Positions 43,437 through 54,162 of a stretch of DNA of 64,000 bases are shown here, piece after piece (position 1 is the stretch's first letter; each line of letters starts with the position of its first letter). Both the position numbers and the translations under genes were made by a program. Source of the stretch: Nereocystis luetkeana (lineage: Eukaryota; Sar; Phaeophyceae; Laminariales; Laminariaceae). A model generated the notes under the pieces. It was not told the DNA's origin, searched no databases, and saw only the letters and a program-made list of their open reading frames with translations. Where the stretch lies: the NCBI GenBank assembly GCA_031213475.1, contig JARUPZ010000008.1, forward strand, positions 12,847,393 to 12,911,392. Reading direction: 5' to 3'.

Positions 43437-45363
43437 CTGCGGTCGAAACTTTACTGCATCAGCGTCCGACAAACTAGAGGCTACAACTAAATATCCAAGT
43501 TCGATTAGCGCGATGACGGGGAGGGGGGGGGTGTACTCGATAGGAGATATTTACTCGATCTCATGCATGGCCGTTCTCGTATGACCGTAGACCCTCGCCT
43601 CCCTACAATGCCGGGACGGAGCATGTCGGGTTTTCCTCTCGACCAGACAGGCATTGCTTGCACCGAGCGCGAAGCGCCGTGAGGTGTTGGGGGGGGGGGG
43701 GGGGGCATGATGCCATTATTTTCGCTATTACGGGGGGTGGTCATTCGGCCGGGTGGCTCTCACCGTCTGAACGTAAAGGACTCAATAGTGAGCCCGCCGC
43801 GGTGCAGTAGCACAAGGAAAATTATCGTGCCACGTAGTGTTTTTGGTAAGGAAACTTCGAGGCAGATACATAGTACCCTCATTGCTGTCTCTGGACGTGG
43901 CCACACCGGAAAATAAACTAGACCATCGACGCTGTCATCTATACGCAAGTCCGCCTCACAAGCGCTTCATAGTGCGATGAATCTCATCCTTCATGTGAAC
44001 ACCTCACGGCGCTTCACGCTTGCAGTAAGCAAAGCCTACCTGGTCGGTGTAAACCCGACGTTCTCCGCCCCGTCATTGCAATGATGCGAGGGTCTACGGT
44101 CATACAACGGCCATGCATGCTATCGACTGAAATCCCATGGTTTTTATGAGAAGGAAGGTCGAGCCTTCCTTCGGTATAGTATGTGCGACCCACGGTCGGT
44201 CCATCAGAAGGCTACGCTGTCTCCCTATTATAGGTACCATGGCTCACAGCGTCCACGTCCAAATGAAGGCTCGAGTTTTTATTTCACCCAAATCCCTCTC
44301 GAATAAGAAAATAAGTCTTACGGCGTTGGAGCTGAAGATACCCGCAAGCAGCTCGGTTGCCGCCAGCTGCTCGATTTCTGCTAGAATATAAACGAACGGC
44401 CTGCAACCCTTGCGAAGATAGAGCGAAAACGCAGCGTAGCGATATAGGCGATGGGGGGGGATCGATATGAGTTATGCACATTATTCTCACAGTAGTCGCT
44501 GGAAGATTCTACTGCGTCGGCATTTAGTGACGTTGATCTTTGCCAGAGTCAGAGCGAGCATGGGCCCTCGACGTCCGCGTTTGTGGTTAAAATGAACTCG
44601 CACATCTCGCCTACAAATCGATTGCTACGTGCACGCAGCCTTCCGTAGCGTTTGGAGGAGAAACCGAATGCATGACGTATAGCCCGTTGAATGGTTGTTC
44701 GATTTCAGGCCATTTACGCGCTGCATCAAGCCTCGGCCGTGGACGAGACAATACCGTACCGCCGTTACAAGGTACAGTGCGGGATTACCAAGCGCCATGA
44801 AACATACCTGCTTCGGGGGAATGGATTCACACCCCTGGTATTCGTCCCGCCTGTCACTCCGTCTGCAACGTACACGATGGCCTCGTTGAGTACACTGGGA
44901 ACGTATGAGGGGGCGAGGATGCGTAATTCATTCAAATTGTCGGAAACATTGGAGGCAACCGATATGGCTTTGACGCCATCCACTCCCGTTGGAGCAGGTT
45001 CTTCTTCAAAGTACTCCCCGCTGCCGCCTTCAAGTACTCCAGGAGAGGTAAAACACACGCTCGTGAGAGTGGGTTCTACAAATTTGTATTATTGTTGACG
45101 AAACATAGCGCGTTTTCGCAGCGTTGTTCATTCCGAAACTGCAAGGTATGCGTCGAATATTGTGCGTCATTAGATAACTCCGTTATCTACCGGTGCCGAG
45201 TGCACGTCGACGGCGACCGGCTCTGGCGTCGTGATGATATATTTGTTCACCTTGTCCAACGTGCACTCCCAAGATAGAGCGACTTTTCGATTGCCTCTCC
45301 TGCATGAATCTCAATTTTACGTCGTTTCGGAGCGAGGGCGTCATGTACCTCCACAGCTACCTT
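43263..45363 (-). CDS. Unrecognised multi-exon gene, 3' part (four exons)
   Basis: Exons 45363-45251, 45020-44808, 44400-44322 and, less surely, 43436-43263. The first three join in phase (2, 2, 0) with GT donors GTGAAC, GTATGT and GTAAGA, giving about 134 codons. Sequence landmarks: VAVEVHDALAPKRRK, IHAGEAIEKSLYLGSARW; GEYFEEEPAPTGVDGVK, SNVSDNLNELRILAPS; PFVYILAEIEQLAATELL. Composition is that of an ordinary soluble protein. No motif recognised and no function is proposed. Upstream exons are missing; one candidate is AITVLLRVQLDF near 45685-45750 (acceptor TTAACAG, donor GTTAGT). The last intron contains an inverted pair of R500 repeats. Confidence 0.55.
43505..43695 (-). repeat. R500, 3' part, minus orientation
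   Basis: Reverse complement of R500's last ~190 bp, including CTCATGCATGGCCG and GCGCGAAGCGCCGTGAGGTG, bounded by G-runs on both sides. Confidence 0.75.
43740..44125 (+). repeat. R500, plus orientation, facing the previous copy
   Basis: CACGTAGTGTTTTTGGTAAG, GCTGTCTCTGGACGTGGCC, ACGGCGCTTCACGCTTG, GATGCGAGGGTCTACGGTCA. Together with 43505-43695 it forms an inverted pair inside the last intron of the unknown gene. Confidence 0.78.
44322..44400 (-). CDS. Unknown gene, exon iii
   Basis: 79 bp after acceptor GGGTTGCAG, ending GCC|GTAAGA. Encodes PFVYILAEIEQLAATELLAG then IFSSNA, an amphipathic helix-like stretch in phase with exon ii. Confidence 0.55.
44808..45020 (-). CDS. Unknown gene, exon ii
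   Basis: 213 bp starting after GGCGGCAG with the base that completes a Ser codon. The open frame continues further upstream (to about 45077), so the acceptor could be different. Donor CAG|GTATGT is strong. Confidence 0.55.
45251..45363 (-). CDS. Unknown gene, exon i
   Basis: 37 codons plus two bases after an acceptor GTGTTAG; the frame is closed by a stop immediately upstream of it. Ends at ACAAG|GTGAAC. Reads KVAVEVHDALAPKRRKIEI and onward to LGSARWT. Confidence 0.55.
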
Positions 45364-45379
45364 CTAACACCTACCTGTG

Positions 45380-46270
45380 TCATGACGGGGTATCAATATG
45401 CAACAATTATCTCCACGTGTTGCTCGTTATTATAACCCCCCCCCCCCTCGACCCAGTCAATATAGTTAGTTGCGAAGTCGGAGCTCCCGCACTGCAAGAT
45501 TGCGGCATGGACCTAAGACTTGGGATGTGGCGCAGACAGAAAAGCATTATTATGCGTGCATTTATCCTACTCTTGGTCGACAGTCCTACAGTAGGTTGTC
45601 AATCTTGATGTCCATCGCTGATACTACTTGAACACTATGACCGTAATATTTCTTTTCGGAGGCGCACGGTAAAAGGAAAGCTCACTGTTTGGCTGAAAAC
45701 TAACCCCACGAGAGCGATAAAGTCCAGCTGCACACGGAGCAATACAGTGATGGCCTGTTAAGTTGGTAGAATAGTCGTCCTAGTCGTATATATGCCCGCC
45801 CGTGAAATGCTGAGGGCGGACGTTGGTACGTACGGTACACGTTTCCCCGGCAAAGTTCAATCGACATAAAAAATCACAATAGGGACGATTGTTTGCCGCT
45901 TTACTCGTAACGTCTTTCACCGGCTACATGACTCAAACCCTCACCTAACTCTAACCCTCACCAGGCCAACGGAAAGAGGGGGGGGGGAGAATCGGAGGCC
46001 GCTTGGGTCGCCCGACCAGTTCCGCTCGTTAGTGTTTTGCTGCTGACGCCCCACCATAACCCAATGACCTACCGTAGCCTACTCCTTCAACTGCGGCTTT
46101 ACCCAGTTAGTTTCTACGTTAGTTAGTCGGACATAATATTGTTTTCGCTAGGAGCATAAAGTAGCGATACAGATGACTGCACATATATATTATGGTTAAC
46201 TACCATCGCCAATGGAATTGCACACTAAATCCGCTCCGTGCTCTGGTTACGCTCAAGGCGCTTATTCTAG
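45380..46270. other. No confident gene
   Basis: May hold upstream exons of the 43-45 kb gene. Contains a C-run, a G-run and CTCACC/CTAACC words at 45935-45965. Confidence 0.35.
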
Positions 46271-46330
46271 CTACCCCGGGGCTGTTCCCGCCGCGCAGAA
46301 GCCCGACCTGTGACTGGGATTTCTTGTGAA

Positions 46331-46555
46331 CTCGCTATGAATGGAGAATCTAGTATTTGTATACCTGTACGAAGTATGTTGAGCCGAAAAACGCGATTTT
46401 TGGTTGTTGTGTTTATCACTCATGTTTTTCGGGTCAAATCTCACAGATGTGTTCGCTCGATAACGCTGTGGACAAGGTATAGCCACAGGTGTTTCCGTCG
46501 GTCTCGCCACAGGTGTTTCCCCCTTGGTTGTATCGTGAGTAGGATCAAGCTTCAC
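46331..46555 (-). CDS. Possible exon, Thr/Pro-rich, unknown
   Basis: Minus frame KLDPTHDTTKGETPVARPTE then TPVAIPCPQRYRANTSVRF; a plausible donor CAG|GTATAC follows TSY. Its exit phase (2) does not fit exon i of the 43-45 kb gene directly. Could be an upstream exon of that gene with another between. Confidence 0.25.
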
Positions 46556-46574
46556 CAGGAAAGTTTACGCTGAA

Positions 46575-46890
46575 TGCCCCGACGCCTCCACCCGCAGTAT
46601 CATAGTACCCCAACTGCTGACCCTCTCGCCACACCGGAAAAAAAAATCACCCCATCGGCGCTGTCATCCATGTACAACTTCACCTCACAAGCGGTGCTTA
46701 GTAGGGTGTAGCTCACCCTCGAGGCGACTCCCCGTACACCTCACGGCGCTTCGCGCTTGTTTCCAGCAATGCCTGCAGAAAATGCGGCGTTCTCCGCCCC
46801 GGCACTTTAGGATGGCAACCCCCTCCCTTCTGTATTATACCTGGTATATCAATAGGCTGGGTTGGCGTTGGTTGGGGACGACGCTGTAAA
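46575..46890 (+). repeat. R500, internally diverged copy
   Basis: CTGTCATCCATGTACAACTT, CACCTCACAAGCGGTGCTTA, ACGGCGCTTCGCGCTTG and a terminal GGCTGGGTTGGCGTTGGTTG. Contains TACCTGGTA at 46838. Confidence 0.7.
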
Positions 46891-46909
46891 ACACGCCTCT
46901 CACTTAGGG

Positions 46910-47400
46910 TTAAAACCCCGCCCATCGTTCACGAATTCGCACCTTATCCCGTAAGATCGTGCCATCCTCGTCCCTAATGAACTGTTCGCTCCTCGCTTTA
47001 GTCCCTTCCAATCCTACCGTACTCTTAAGGTGCTTGTAAAAGCCTCTTTGGTCGTTGTTCGCTAGGAGTCGTTCGGTTTCGGCAAGGTACGCTTCGAAGT
47101 ACGCATGCAGTCCTGCGGCAATCACCTTCTGCAGGTTCGCACACGCGGATCTCAGGGTCTTCCACGCGGTTCTGTCCCGGGGGTGGGCACGCAAGAATCG
47201 TCGTGCATCCTCCCTCGCTGTCCATGCTGGCATGAATGCGGCCAAGGTTTCGGCAGACTCACACCATCCATGTCTGCGGTGGCGACCTGCATCTATACCC
47301 GTCGACAGCCAAACAAGCTGGTGTCCGTTCCGATTCTTCAGTATTTCTTCTATTAATAGGTTTCCTTTGTATACGGAGATTTCTTCTTCCAGGAAAGTTT
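46910..47400 (-). mobile_element. LINE fragment (region between endonuclease and RT)
   Basis: The minus ORF reads AWTAREDARRFLRAHPRD, then HAYFEAYLAETERLLANN, QRGFYKHLKSTVGLEG and EDGTILRDKVRIRERW. This resembles the stretch preceding the reverse transcriptase in non-LTR elements (recollection). It is cut off at both sides: R500 at the 3' side, another dispersed repeat at the 5' side. CTATTAATAG lies inside at 47350. Confidence 0.6.
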
Positions 47401-47440
47401 GTTTTTTCTTTATATTGAGCCGTTCTTTCGATATAACCGT

Positions 47441-47775
47441 CGATTTTTTTTTTTTTTTCTCATCCCATTCATTATCTTCGCACATCTTCTCTCTCTCCTT
47501 CCCACTCGTAACTCAGATCCGGGGTCACATAGCAGGTTCTTCTCCCCCCTTCCCGCTACGGTACGTGCCTTCATTTTTATCGCGAGAAGATTTCAGCCTT
47601 TTCTTCCCTCGTCGACTCGCATCGAATTGTGCCTACCCACGCTGCAAGGCGCTCTCAACAATTGAATCCTTTTTTATTTTTGCAAATAAAGTCAAAGTCC
47701 GACCCGCCTGGGGCTCGAACCCAGGACTCAAACAAATAGAATTCGAGGTTAACCACTTGAACCACCGGGGCGACC
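47441..47775 (-). mobile_element. tRNA-derived SINE, copy 2
   Basis: Minus orientation with a poly-A tail shown as a T-run at 47444-47460. The head has box B (GGTTCGAGCCC) and box A (TGGTTCAAGTGG on the minus strand) and ends GGTCGCCCC. It interrupts the dispersed repeat whose uninterrupted form is at 48336-48410. Confidence 0.93.
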
Positions 47776-47821
47776 GGTATCGAGCACAACCAATGCCCGT
47801 GCCGATTCTCTAATCCTTTCC

Positions 47822-48990
47822 TTAATGGGCAAATAGCCTCAATGAAGGAGTCGTGTGGCGTGGGCGCATATATATGATGAGCCTGCTTTGCTTGTTCCGT
47901 ATTGTCTGTTGTCTGACGCCGAGGGGCTGGGCATAGTTGACGAATCCAGGACGGAGCCGGCAGTCAGGGTAGCACGGTACCAGGCGGACTAGCGGGGAGA
48001 ACCTGGCCACGCTACTCGTACCACAAACTGGCGCCGCTATCTGGAGGGTGCTTTGTGCTTTGGTTTGCCTGTTATTGTCCCTCGGTTCTTCGTCTTACTC
48101 TGTTTACAAGTGGTGGTGCTGTTTTTTTTTTTCCCCCCAGCTCGTTTTTTTCAAGTGTTTGTCACATCCCCTGCGGGGGGGGGACACGCCAATTTGTTTT
48201 ACTTTTTTGGTTTTTAGTTTATTTTTTGCTTTTTCTCGTTCGAATGTTCTTCTGTGTTTTTTTATTCGTTTCCTTTCGTTTAATCTATTCCATAGAATAT
48301 GTATGTCGTGCCTGCCGTATCCAGTGTGTGTGTTCTTTACATTAAACCGTTCTTTCAACGCGTCGACATCCAGCACAACCAGTGTCCGTGCCGATTCTCC
48401 AATCCTAGAAGAGATACAAGTTCTGTGGTCACAAAGATACGCCACAGAGATACTACTTTGCCACGTGTGCAGTTAGCACTGCAGTGGGCGATGCAAGGCC
48501 ATGTCATCATCTAGATACGACAGGCGCGACATACACAATCTATGAAATAGTGAAACGAAATGAAACAATCAAAGAGAAAACAAAAACAAGGTAGACAAGT
48601 CGAAAAAGAAAAAGAAGAAAAATGAAAGCAAAATCTAAGAGAAACAATCTGTCGTGCCCCCCCCCCCGCAGGCGAGGTGGCCTACACTTGAAAAAAACGA
48701 GCTGGAAAAAAGAAAAAATAACAAAAACACCACTGCTTGTAAACAGAGGAAGACAAAAAACCAAGGAAAACAAATAACAAAGGGAAAATAACAAAGGGGA
48801 AATAACAGGCAGACCAAAGCCCAAAGCACCTTCCAGGTGGCGGCAGCAGTTTGTGGTACGAGTAGTATAGCCAGGTTCTCCCTGCTAATCCGCCTGGTAC
48901 CTTGCTACCCAGACTGCCGTCTCCGCCCTGCGTTCGTCAACTATGCCCAGCCCCTTGGCGTCAGACAATAAGAAACGAGCAGAGCAGTAA
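47822..48990. repeat. Inverted pair of a dispersed ~450-bp repeat
   Basis: The plus-strand copy (about 47880-48300) includes GACGCCGAGGGGCTGGGCAT, GGAGGGTGCTTTGTGCTTTG and a poly-T run. The minus-strand copy (about 48990-48560) includes the same landmarks (GACGCCAAGGGGCTGGGCAT, GGAAGGTGCTTTGGGCTTTG). A weaker relative lies at 52390-52560. The arms meet near 48540 and could fold as a long hairpin. Confidence 0.75.
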
Positions 48991-49145
48991 GATGACATGG
49001 CAGTGCATTTCTCCCTACTAATCCGCCTGGTACCTTCCTACCTAGACTGCCGTCTCCGCCCTGAGTTCGTCAACTATGCCCAGCCCCTTGGCGTCAGACA
49101 ATACGAAACGAGTAGAGCAGTAGGATGACATGGCAGTGCATTGCT
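48880..49145 (+). repeat. 133-bp tandem duplication
   Basis: CTAATCCGCCTGGTACCTT recurs at 48887 and 49020 with nearly identical following sequence (CAGCCCCTTGGCGTCAGACA). Confidence 0.93.
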
Positions 49146-49179
49146 CACTCTGTGCTTACTGCATGGCGGTACGTGGCAA

Positions 49180-50645
49180 CGTAGTACCATCTGTACTGCT
49201 GTGGCGTAGCTTTGTGACCACATAATAACTTGTATCTCTTCAATGATCGAAGAATCGGCACGTACACTGGTTGTTTTCGATGTCGACGGGTGGAAGGAAC
49301 GTGTAATGTGAACAACACACACGCCCTCTGGTCACATACCTACGACTCAGGGATACTACATTGTGGTCCGGAAACGACATCATGACATCGTACTGAGTAC
49401 GACAAGCACGACTCGCACATTCAATGGAAACGAGAAACCGAAAGAATCGAAAAAACAATTTTTATTATTCACTGTTATTAATAATCCGAATTCACGAAAA
49501 CACCAAGAACAGCGGCGCCACTCCCCACGACACATACATAGCTCAGCTCAGACTTCATCACAATAATGGTCAAGTGACAGGCGAACTATCCGCACGAATA
49601 CTATCAATAGGTGTGTACTGGATGTCGATTGTGGACGGGTAGAAAGCACGGTTTGATGTAAAGGACCCAGAGATATCATGTGAAACGGGAAGGGCAAAAA
49701 AAGAAATGAGACGGTAAAAACCCTTTTCAAAGCGTACGGGTACGTATTAATATATACAAATGAATATGCTTACCCCGGTGGTGGTATGTAACAGGTACCG
49801 TGTGTGGGTGTCCTTGACATTTTTGTATGAAACGATTATTTCTACCCGCGACATAGATATCGACGGGGAGAAAAAACGGGAATTTTGATGTCATGAACAC
49901 ACAATCACCGTCGTAGCAGGTACGGACAACGTACAATCACTATTAATAGTAGTACTTCCGAAAGAGAGTCACCACCCACAGCGTGTGTGTATATTCTTCA
50001 CACACGACCACCCAACCGCTATCATCAACACAATGAGAAACATAAACATCGACCGCCACCCACGACGCAAACACAGACAGACAGAGACGACACTGCGGGG
50101 AGGATCCACACCAAATTCGGGGCACATATATATGACGACACAACACAGCAGCAGTAGTTCCCAAGGGGGCATGAACGAACTTTACTCTCTTCATTCCCCA
50201 CGATATACCGAGCATGTTACTGCTGTGTGCACATAAACGATGTATTGCTGTGCGTGTTCTTCATATTTAAACATTTTATTCATTTTTTCTACCCGTCGAC
50301 ATCGATATCGACCGGTAGAGACAACGGTGTATTGCCTACTACAGCCAGTCTTACTGCTAATAGTAGAGTGGACACAAAATCACAGCCGTAGCAGGTGCTG
50401 ACGACGCACAGGAGTAGTAGTGGTAGTGCATTAGTCGCGAAAGAGCGTCGCCGCCCACATCGACACAACTGCCCGACGGCCCTCATCGACAGAACAGACG
50501 CATCTGCAGTCACTAGTGGGTGTAGTATACTGCCCCCCTTAATACACCCAAAACGAGAGCACGAGGAAACCTCACACCAAGCTCGGCACGTCACGACGAC
50601 ACAAGAGTCAGGACCCTTACTAGGTCAACTCTCAATACGCCAGGA
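49180..50645. repeat. Field of CCCGTCGACATC-type dispersed repeats
   Basis: Segments near 49180-49310 (minus), 49620-49960 and 50280-50600 share a GTCGACGGG(T/G)(A/G)GAA landmark, and two share GAAAGAG(A/C)GTC. Related sequence also lies at 48336-48460, 53555-53600 and 57365-57480. ORFs here are short and not conserved between copies. Confidence 0.55.
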
Positions 50646-50746
50646 TATACCACCAGGTATGCATGTATGTCGGATTCATTAACCATGTATATTCATCTAA
50701 CCCTAACCTCAGGTGGGTTAGGGTTAGGGTTGGGGCTAGGGTTACC

Positions 50747-51087
50747 GGTCGCCCCGGTGGTTCAAGTGGTTAACCTTGAATTCTACTTGTTTGAGTCCTG
50801 GGTTCGAGCCCCAGGTGGGTCGGACTTTGACTTTATTTGCAAAAATAAATATAAAAGGATTCAATTGTTGAGAGCGCCCTGCAGCGTGGGTAGGCACAAT
50901 TCGATGCGAGTCGACGAGGGAAGAAAAGGCTGAAATCTTCTTGCGATAAAAAATGAAAGCACGTACCGTAGCGGGAAGGGGGGAGAAGAGCCTGCTATGT
51001 GACCCCGGATCTGAGTTACGAGTTGGAAGGAGAGAGAGAAGATGTGCAAAGATAATGAGTGGGATGAGAAATAAAAATAAAAATAAA
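50747..51087 (+). mobile_element. tRNA-derived SINE, copy 3
   Basis: Full head GGTCGCCCCGGTGGTTCAAG with box A TGGTTCAAGTGG and box B GGTTCGAGCCC; body with GAGCGCCCTGCAGCGTGGG; A-rich tail (AAATAAAAATAAAAATAAA). Preceded directly by TTAGGG repeats. Confidence 0.95.
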
Positions 51088-51207
51088 CCTCAACCCTAGC
51101 TGACAGACACAGCGGTGCTGTAATGAACACCAAACAGACAAGCCTTGCCCCACCGTCCGTTATCGAAGCAGCAGGACAGAGGTATATACAATATATCCAG
51201 TAATTAA

Positions 51208-51297
51208 CCCTTTTAGAACCGCCATCCCGTTTTGGGGACAAACCATTCAAATTCTAAGTAGTTTGTCCCCCAAACGGGACTGCAGCCCTAAAAGAGC
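51208..51297. mobile_element. MITE-2 copy
   Basis: CCCTTTTAGAACCGCCATCC at the left, GCAGCCCTAAAAGAGC at the right; left flank TTAA, right flank changed to CTAA. Confidence 0.82.
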
Positions 51298-51299
51298 TA

Positions 51300-52050
51300 A
51301 ATGCGCCATTATCCACGAAAACGCTGACCTCTCGCTGGAAATCGACCTTCGGATCCGTCTTATTCGGGCATACCTCAAGCGGTTGGGCCCGGAGTTGTAT
51401 GGTGGGACGGCCGCCACGCTAAGTCTGAAAGCCTGCATGCTGCAGGCCGAGGTAATGGGACCCGCCTGTACGGGTGTGGGACGTGGACCCTCAGAGTCGA
51501 ACACGTTCCCCTTCCGATCGGCTCATGACGAAGTCCTCTCGCGGGTCGTTGGCGTTCAACAGCGGCTTTGGACGGGCCACACCACCCTCTCGTACGCGAA
51601 GTGCCTTCAGGTGACACGTTGAGAGAGCATCGAGAAAACCCTCTCTAAACGGCGGCCCTTTTTCACGGGGGCCTTGGCGTGACAATGTGAGGAGCGATTA
51701 CCCAGTCGGATATATTTTTCGGGACGATGGCTGGTGGGGAGAACCCGAGACCGGGCGGAGGGTCAAGATTTGGCATAGATGCATAGTCAAAGACCCTCGA
51801 GAGTTCCAAGCCATCGAAGGAACAACAGAGCCCTCCCCCCTGGTGCGTGGGTTAGAGATCGCTGTGGCCAACTGGAGCGAAACATGTAGGCAAATGGTAC
51901 CGGCGGGTCCTCGAAGCAGCCGAACGGTTCATGGTGAAGTAGCAGGATGCATCACAGCTGGGTTGGCAGCGCCGCGCATCCGCCGTCGGTGGTGCCGAAG
52001 AAAATGTGGAGGGGAGGGGGGGCAACAGGGGGAGTGGAAGGAAACCCGAC
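51300..52050 (+). mobile_element. LINE fragment, 3' end of RT ORF
   Basis: Plus frames with stops: LEIDLRIRLIRAYLKRLG then ELYGG, LSLKACMLQAEVMG, HDEVLSRVVGVQQRLW, TLSYAKCLQVTR, then GRWLVGRTRDRAE and LEAAERFMVK-like sequence. Order and content resemble the post-catalytic part of a non-LTR reverse transcriptase. Probably the same LINE family as 46910-47400 but a separate insertion, cut at its 5' side next to MITE-2. Confidence 0.62.
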
Positions 52051-53950
52051 CATGACAACTGGGGCAAGGAGATCAAAAGGAGCATATATATGCGCAACCA
52101 CGGTGGACAAAAGTAGGATCGAAAGGGCAGACAGAGTAGCAAGGCACCAGGCCAACTGCAGTATAATAAAAAATATTTTAAGCTATTCGTGCCTCCAACT
52201 GCTGAAGCTGGTTCGAGCGTGAACTTCCTTTGCTTTCGGTACTGTTTTGGGGGTTCGATCCTCCTTCTTGTCTTGTTTCGTGGGTCCATGACGAACCTGT
52301 CTTGTTTGTGGTATCTGATGCATCCTCTCCGGGTCTTCGTGGGTGGATGGTGAGCCTGCGTTGTTTGTTTTGTGTTATCGGACGCATCATTTTCCGGGGG
52401 TGGGGCATGGTTGGCGAAATCAGGTAGACAAGGTAGCAAGGTACCAGCCCGACTATTACTAGTAGGTAAGTCCTGTCTATTCTACTCGTAGCAACGTTTG
52501 CTGCGGCTGCCCTGGAGGATGCTTTTTGATATGCTCGCGTGTTGTTGCCCTTGGTTCTGTCTTGCGATGTTTTTATGTGATGGCATTGCTTCTCTAGTTT
52601 GTCCTGGTACTTTCTGCTATTGATAGGTGGCTCGACCCCTGCTTTTCCTTGGTTTACTGTATCTGGCGTATTATTGTGACCACAGAGCTTGTACCAGGTA
52701 CGAGTATCTTCAAGAATGTAAAGAACCAGCAAAGCCAAAATCAGGTATACCTGTTGCATTTGAGCCCAAACCGGTTATACACTGAAACCAAGTAAAAAGA
52801 ACATCATGAGTGATGCTTTTACCCACGAGAAATCACACACTTTTTGATGTTTTACTTAGGGTATAGGTTCTACTTGGACTAGAGGGCCATCAGGCTTCGC
52901 TCGTCTCTCGACGGTGGCGCCGAGAGTAGTTATTCTGGCACCCCCCCCCCCCCTGTTGCCAGCTTTGACGTTACTCGACCATCCTCGCGGAATCTCCTGC
53001 TCGGCACGAATTATTTGGCCGTAGCAAGCTTGTGACCATCTCGACGCGAGGCGGGGCAGACGAACAGCCGTGTGTGTCCACGATTATATATGACTCCTGT
53101 AATAATAATAATACCGGAAGAAAACATCTGAGTACATCCCAAAAGAAGAAAGAGTGCAACAAGCGTACGCAAGAATGCATAAATACGTACCTACCCGGTA
53201 CGTATTATGAACGAGTACGTACATAGTTTGTACACATACTTTGCAACCGATGGACCGCAGACGCATGCATGCGCAGAGGAAACACAGTGTACGTAAGGCC
53301 TCTCTGATTATTTCAAAAGTCGGCAAAATCAGTTGCAAGTTGAAAGCTGCAGCAGACAGAGAAGACAAAAGCAGGCATGCCTGGCCGTTTCGAATCAAAT
53401 CAGGAACGATGCCAACCTGGCCAATAGCAGGGGTCCTGGCCTCTGATTTGTTGCGTGTTTTTAGTATCTAAGTTTGGCGCAAAGATGGCCAGGTGTAGCC
53501 GATTTTGAACGAAACCCTTGAAAAAAATGGCAAGGGCTCTGGTTGTTGTGCTGAACGTCGACGGGTAGAACACGAAACGGGTTTCATGTGAAACACACAC
53601 CTGGTACATGCATATTAATTACCAGGTAACTGGTATGAATTTTCTTGGTTATTTTACACTTTTTCCACACTTCGCGCGTCGATATCTAGGTAGTGTCACG
53701 CTATTAATAGTATCCGTACTGGTTCTCGATAACCTCAAGCACGACACGAGCGTATGTATGTTGATTCCGGAAGAACCGCACGGAGACACGCCAAAACACT
53801 GCGTGCCGGCAACCAGGTAAACGCGTTCCGGGTGCATCACACCGCAATCGCATACCCCAGAGCCTTATCACCGTCGGAGGGGTATAGAAAATCGTACACG
53901 ACGTTCCCACCGGAGAGACAACGGTAGGTAGCAGAACCCCTAACCAACTA
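52051..53950. other. No gene recognised
   Basis: Contains a diverged copy of the 48-kb repeat (52390-52560), TACCAGGTA at 52692 and 53620, and CTATTAATAG at 53701. The segment 53690-53740 is related to 54745-54790. Confidence 0.45.
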
Positions 53951-54055
53951 TTACGGGGGACCATAGTAAGTAGGACCAAATATTGTCGGCAAAATTATGT
54001 AAATATATAGGTTTTGGCGTGTACCATAGGTCCTACTTAGTATGGACCCCCATAA
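53951..54055. mobile_element. MITE-1 copy g (tandem with h)
   Basis: TTACGGGGGACCATAGTAAG to CTTAGTATGGACCCCCATAA. The arms carry compensating changes (AAGTAGGACC / GGTCCTACTT), keeping them complementary. Confidence 0.93.
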
Positions 54056-54057
54056 TA

Positions 54058-54162
54058 ATACGGGGGACCATAGTTAATAGGACCAAATATTGTTGATAAA
54101 AATGGTCAAATATGTAGGTTTTTATGTATACAACAGGTCTTCTTAACTGTGGTCCCCCGTAA
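54058..54162. mobile_element. MITE-1 copy h (tandem with g)
   Basis: Starts ATACGGGGGACC immediately after a single shared TA (54056-54057) and ends GGTCCCCCGTAA followed by TA. Confidence 0.92.

Noticed and set aside
44691-45098. Plus-strand 135-codon ORF opposite exon ii of the unknown gene
   Set aside because: The minus strand has three phase-compatible exons with splice sites here; the plus frame has no such chain, though one short plus exon-like stretch (AIYALHQASAVDETIPYRR) was noted.
50747-50830. tRNA gene (good A and B boxes)
   Set aside because: The tRNA-like part is the head of a ~330-bp element repeated six times with a poly-A tail, and the anticodon arm does not fold; it is a SINE.
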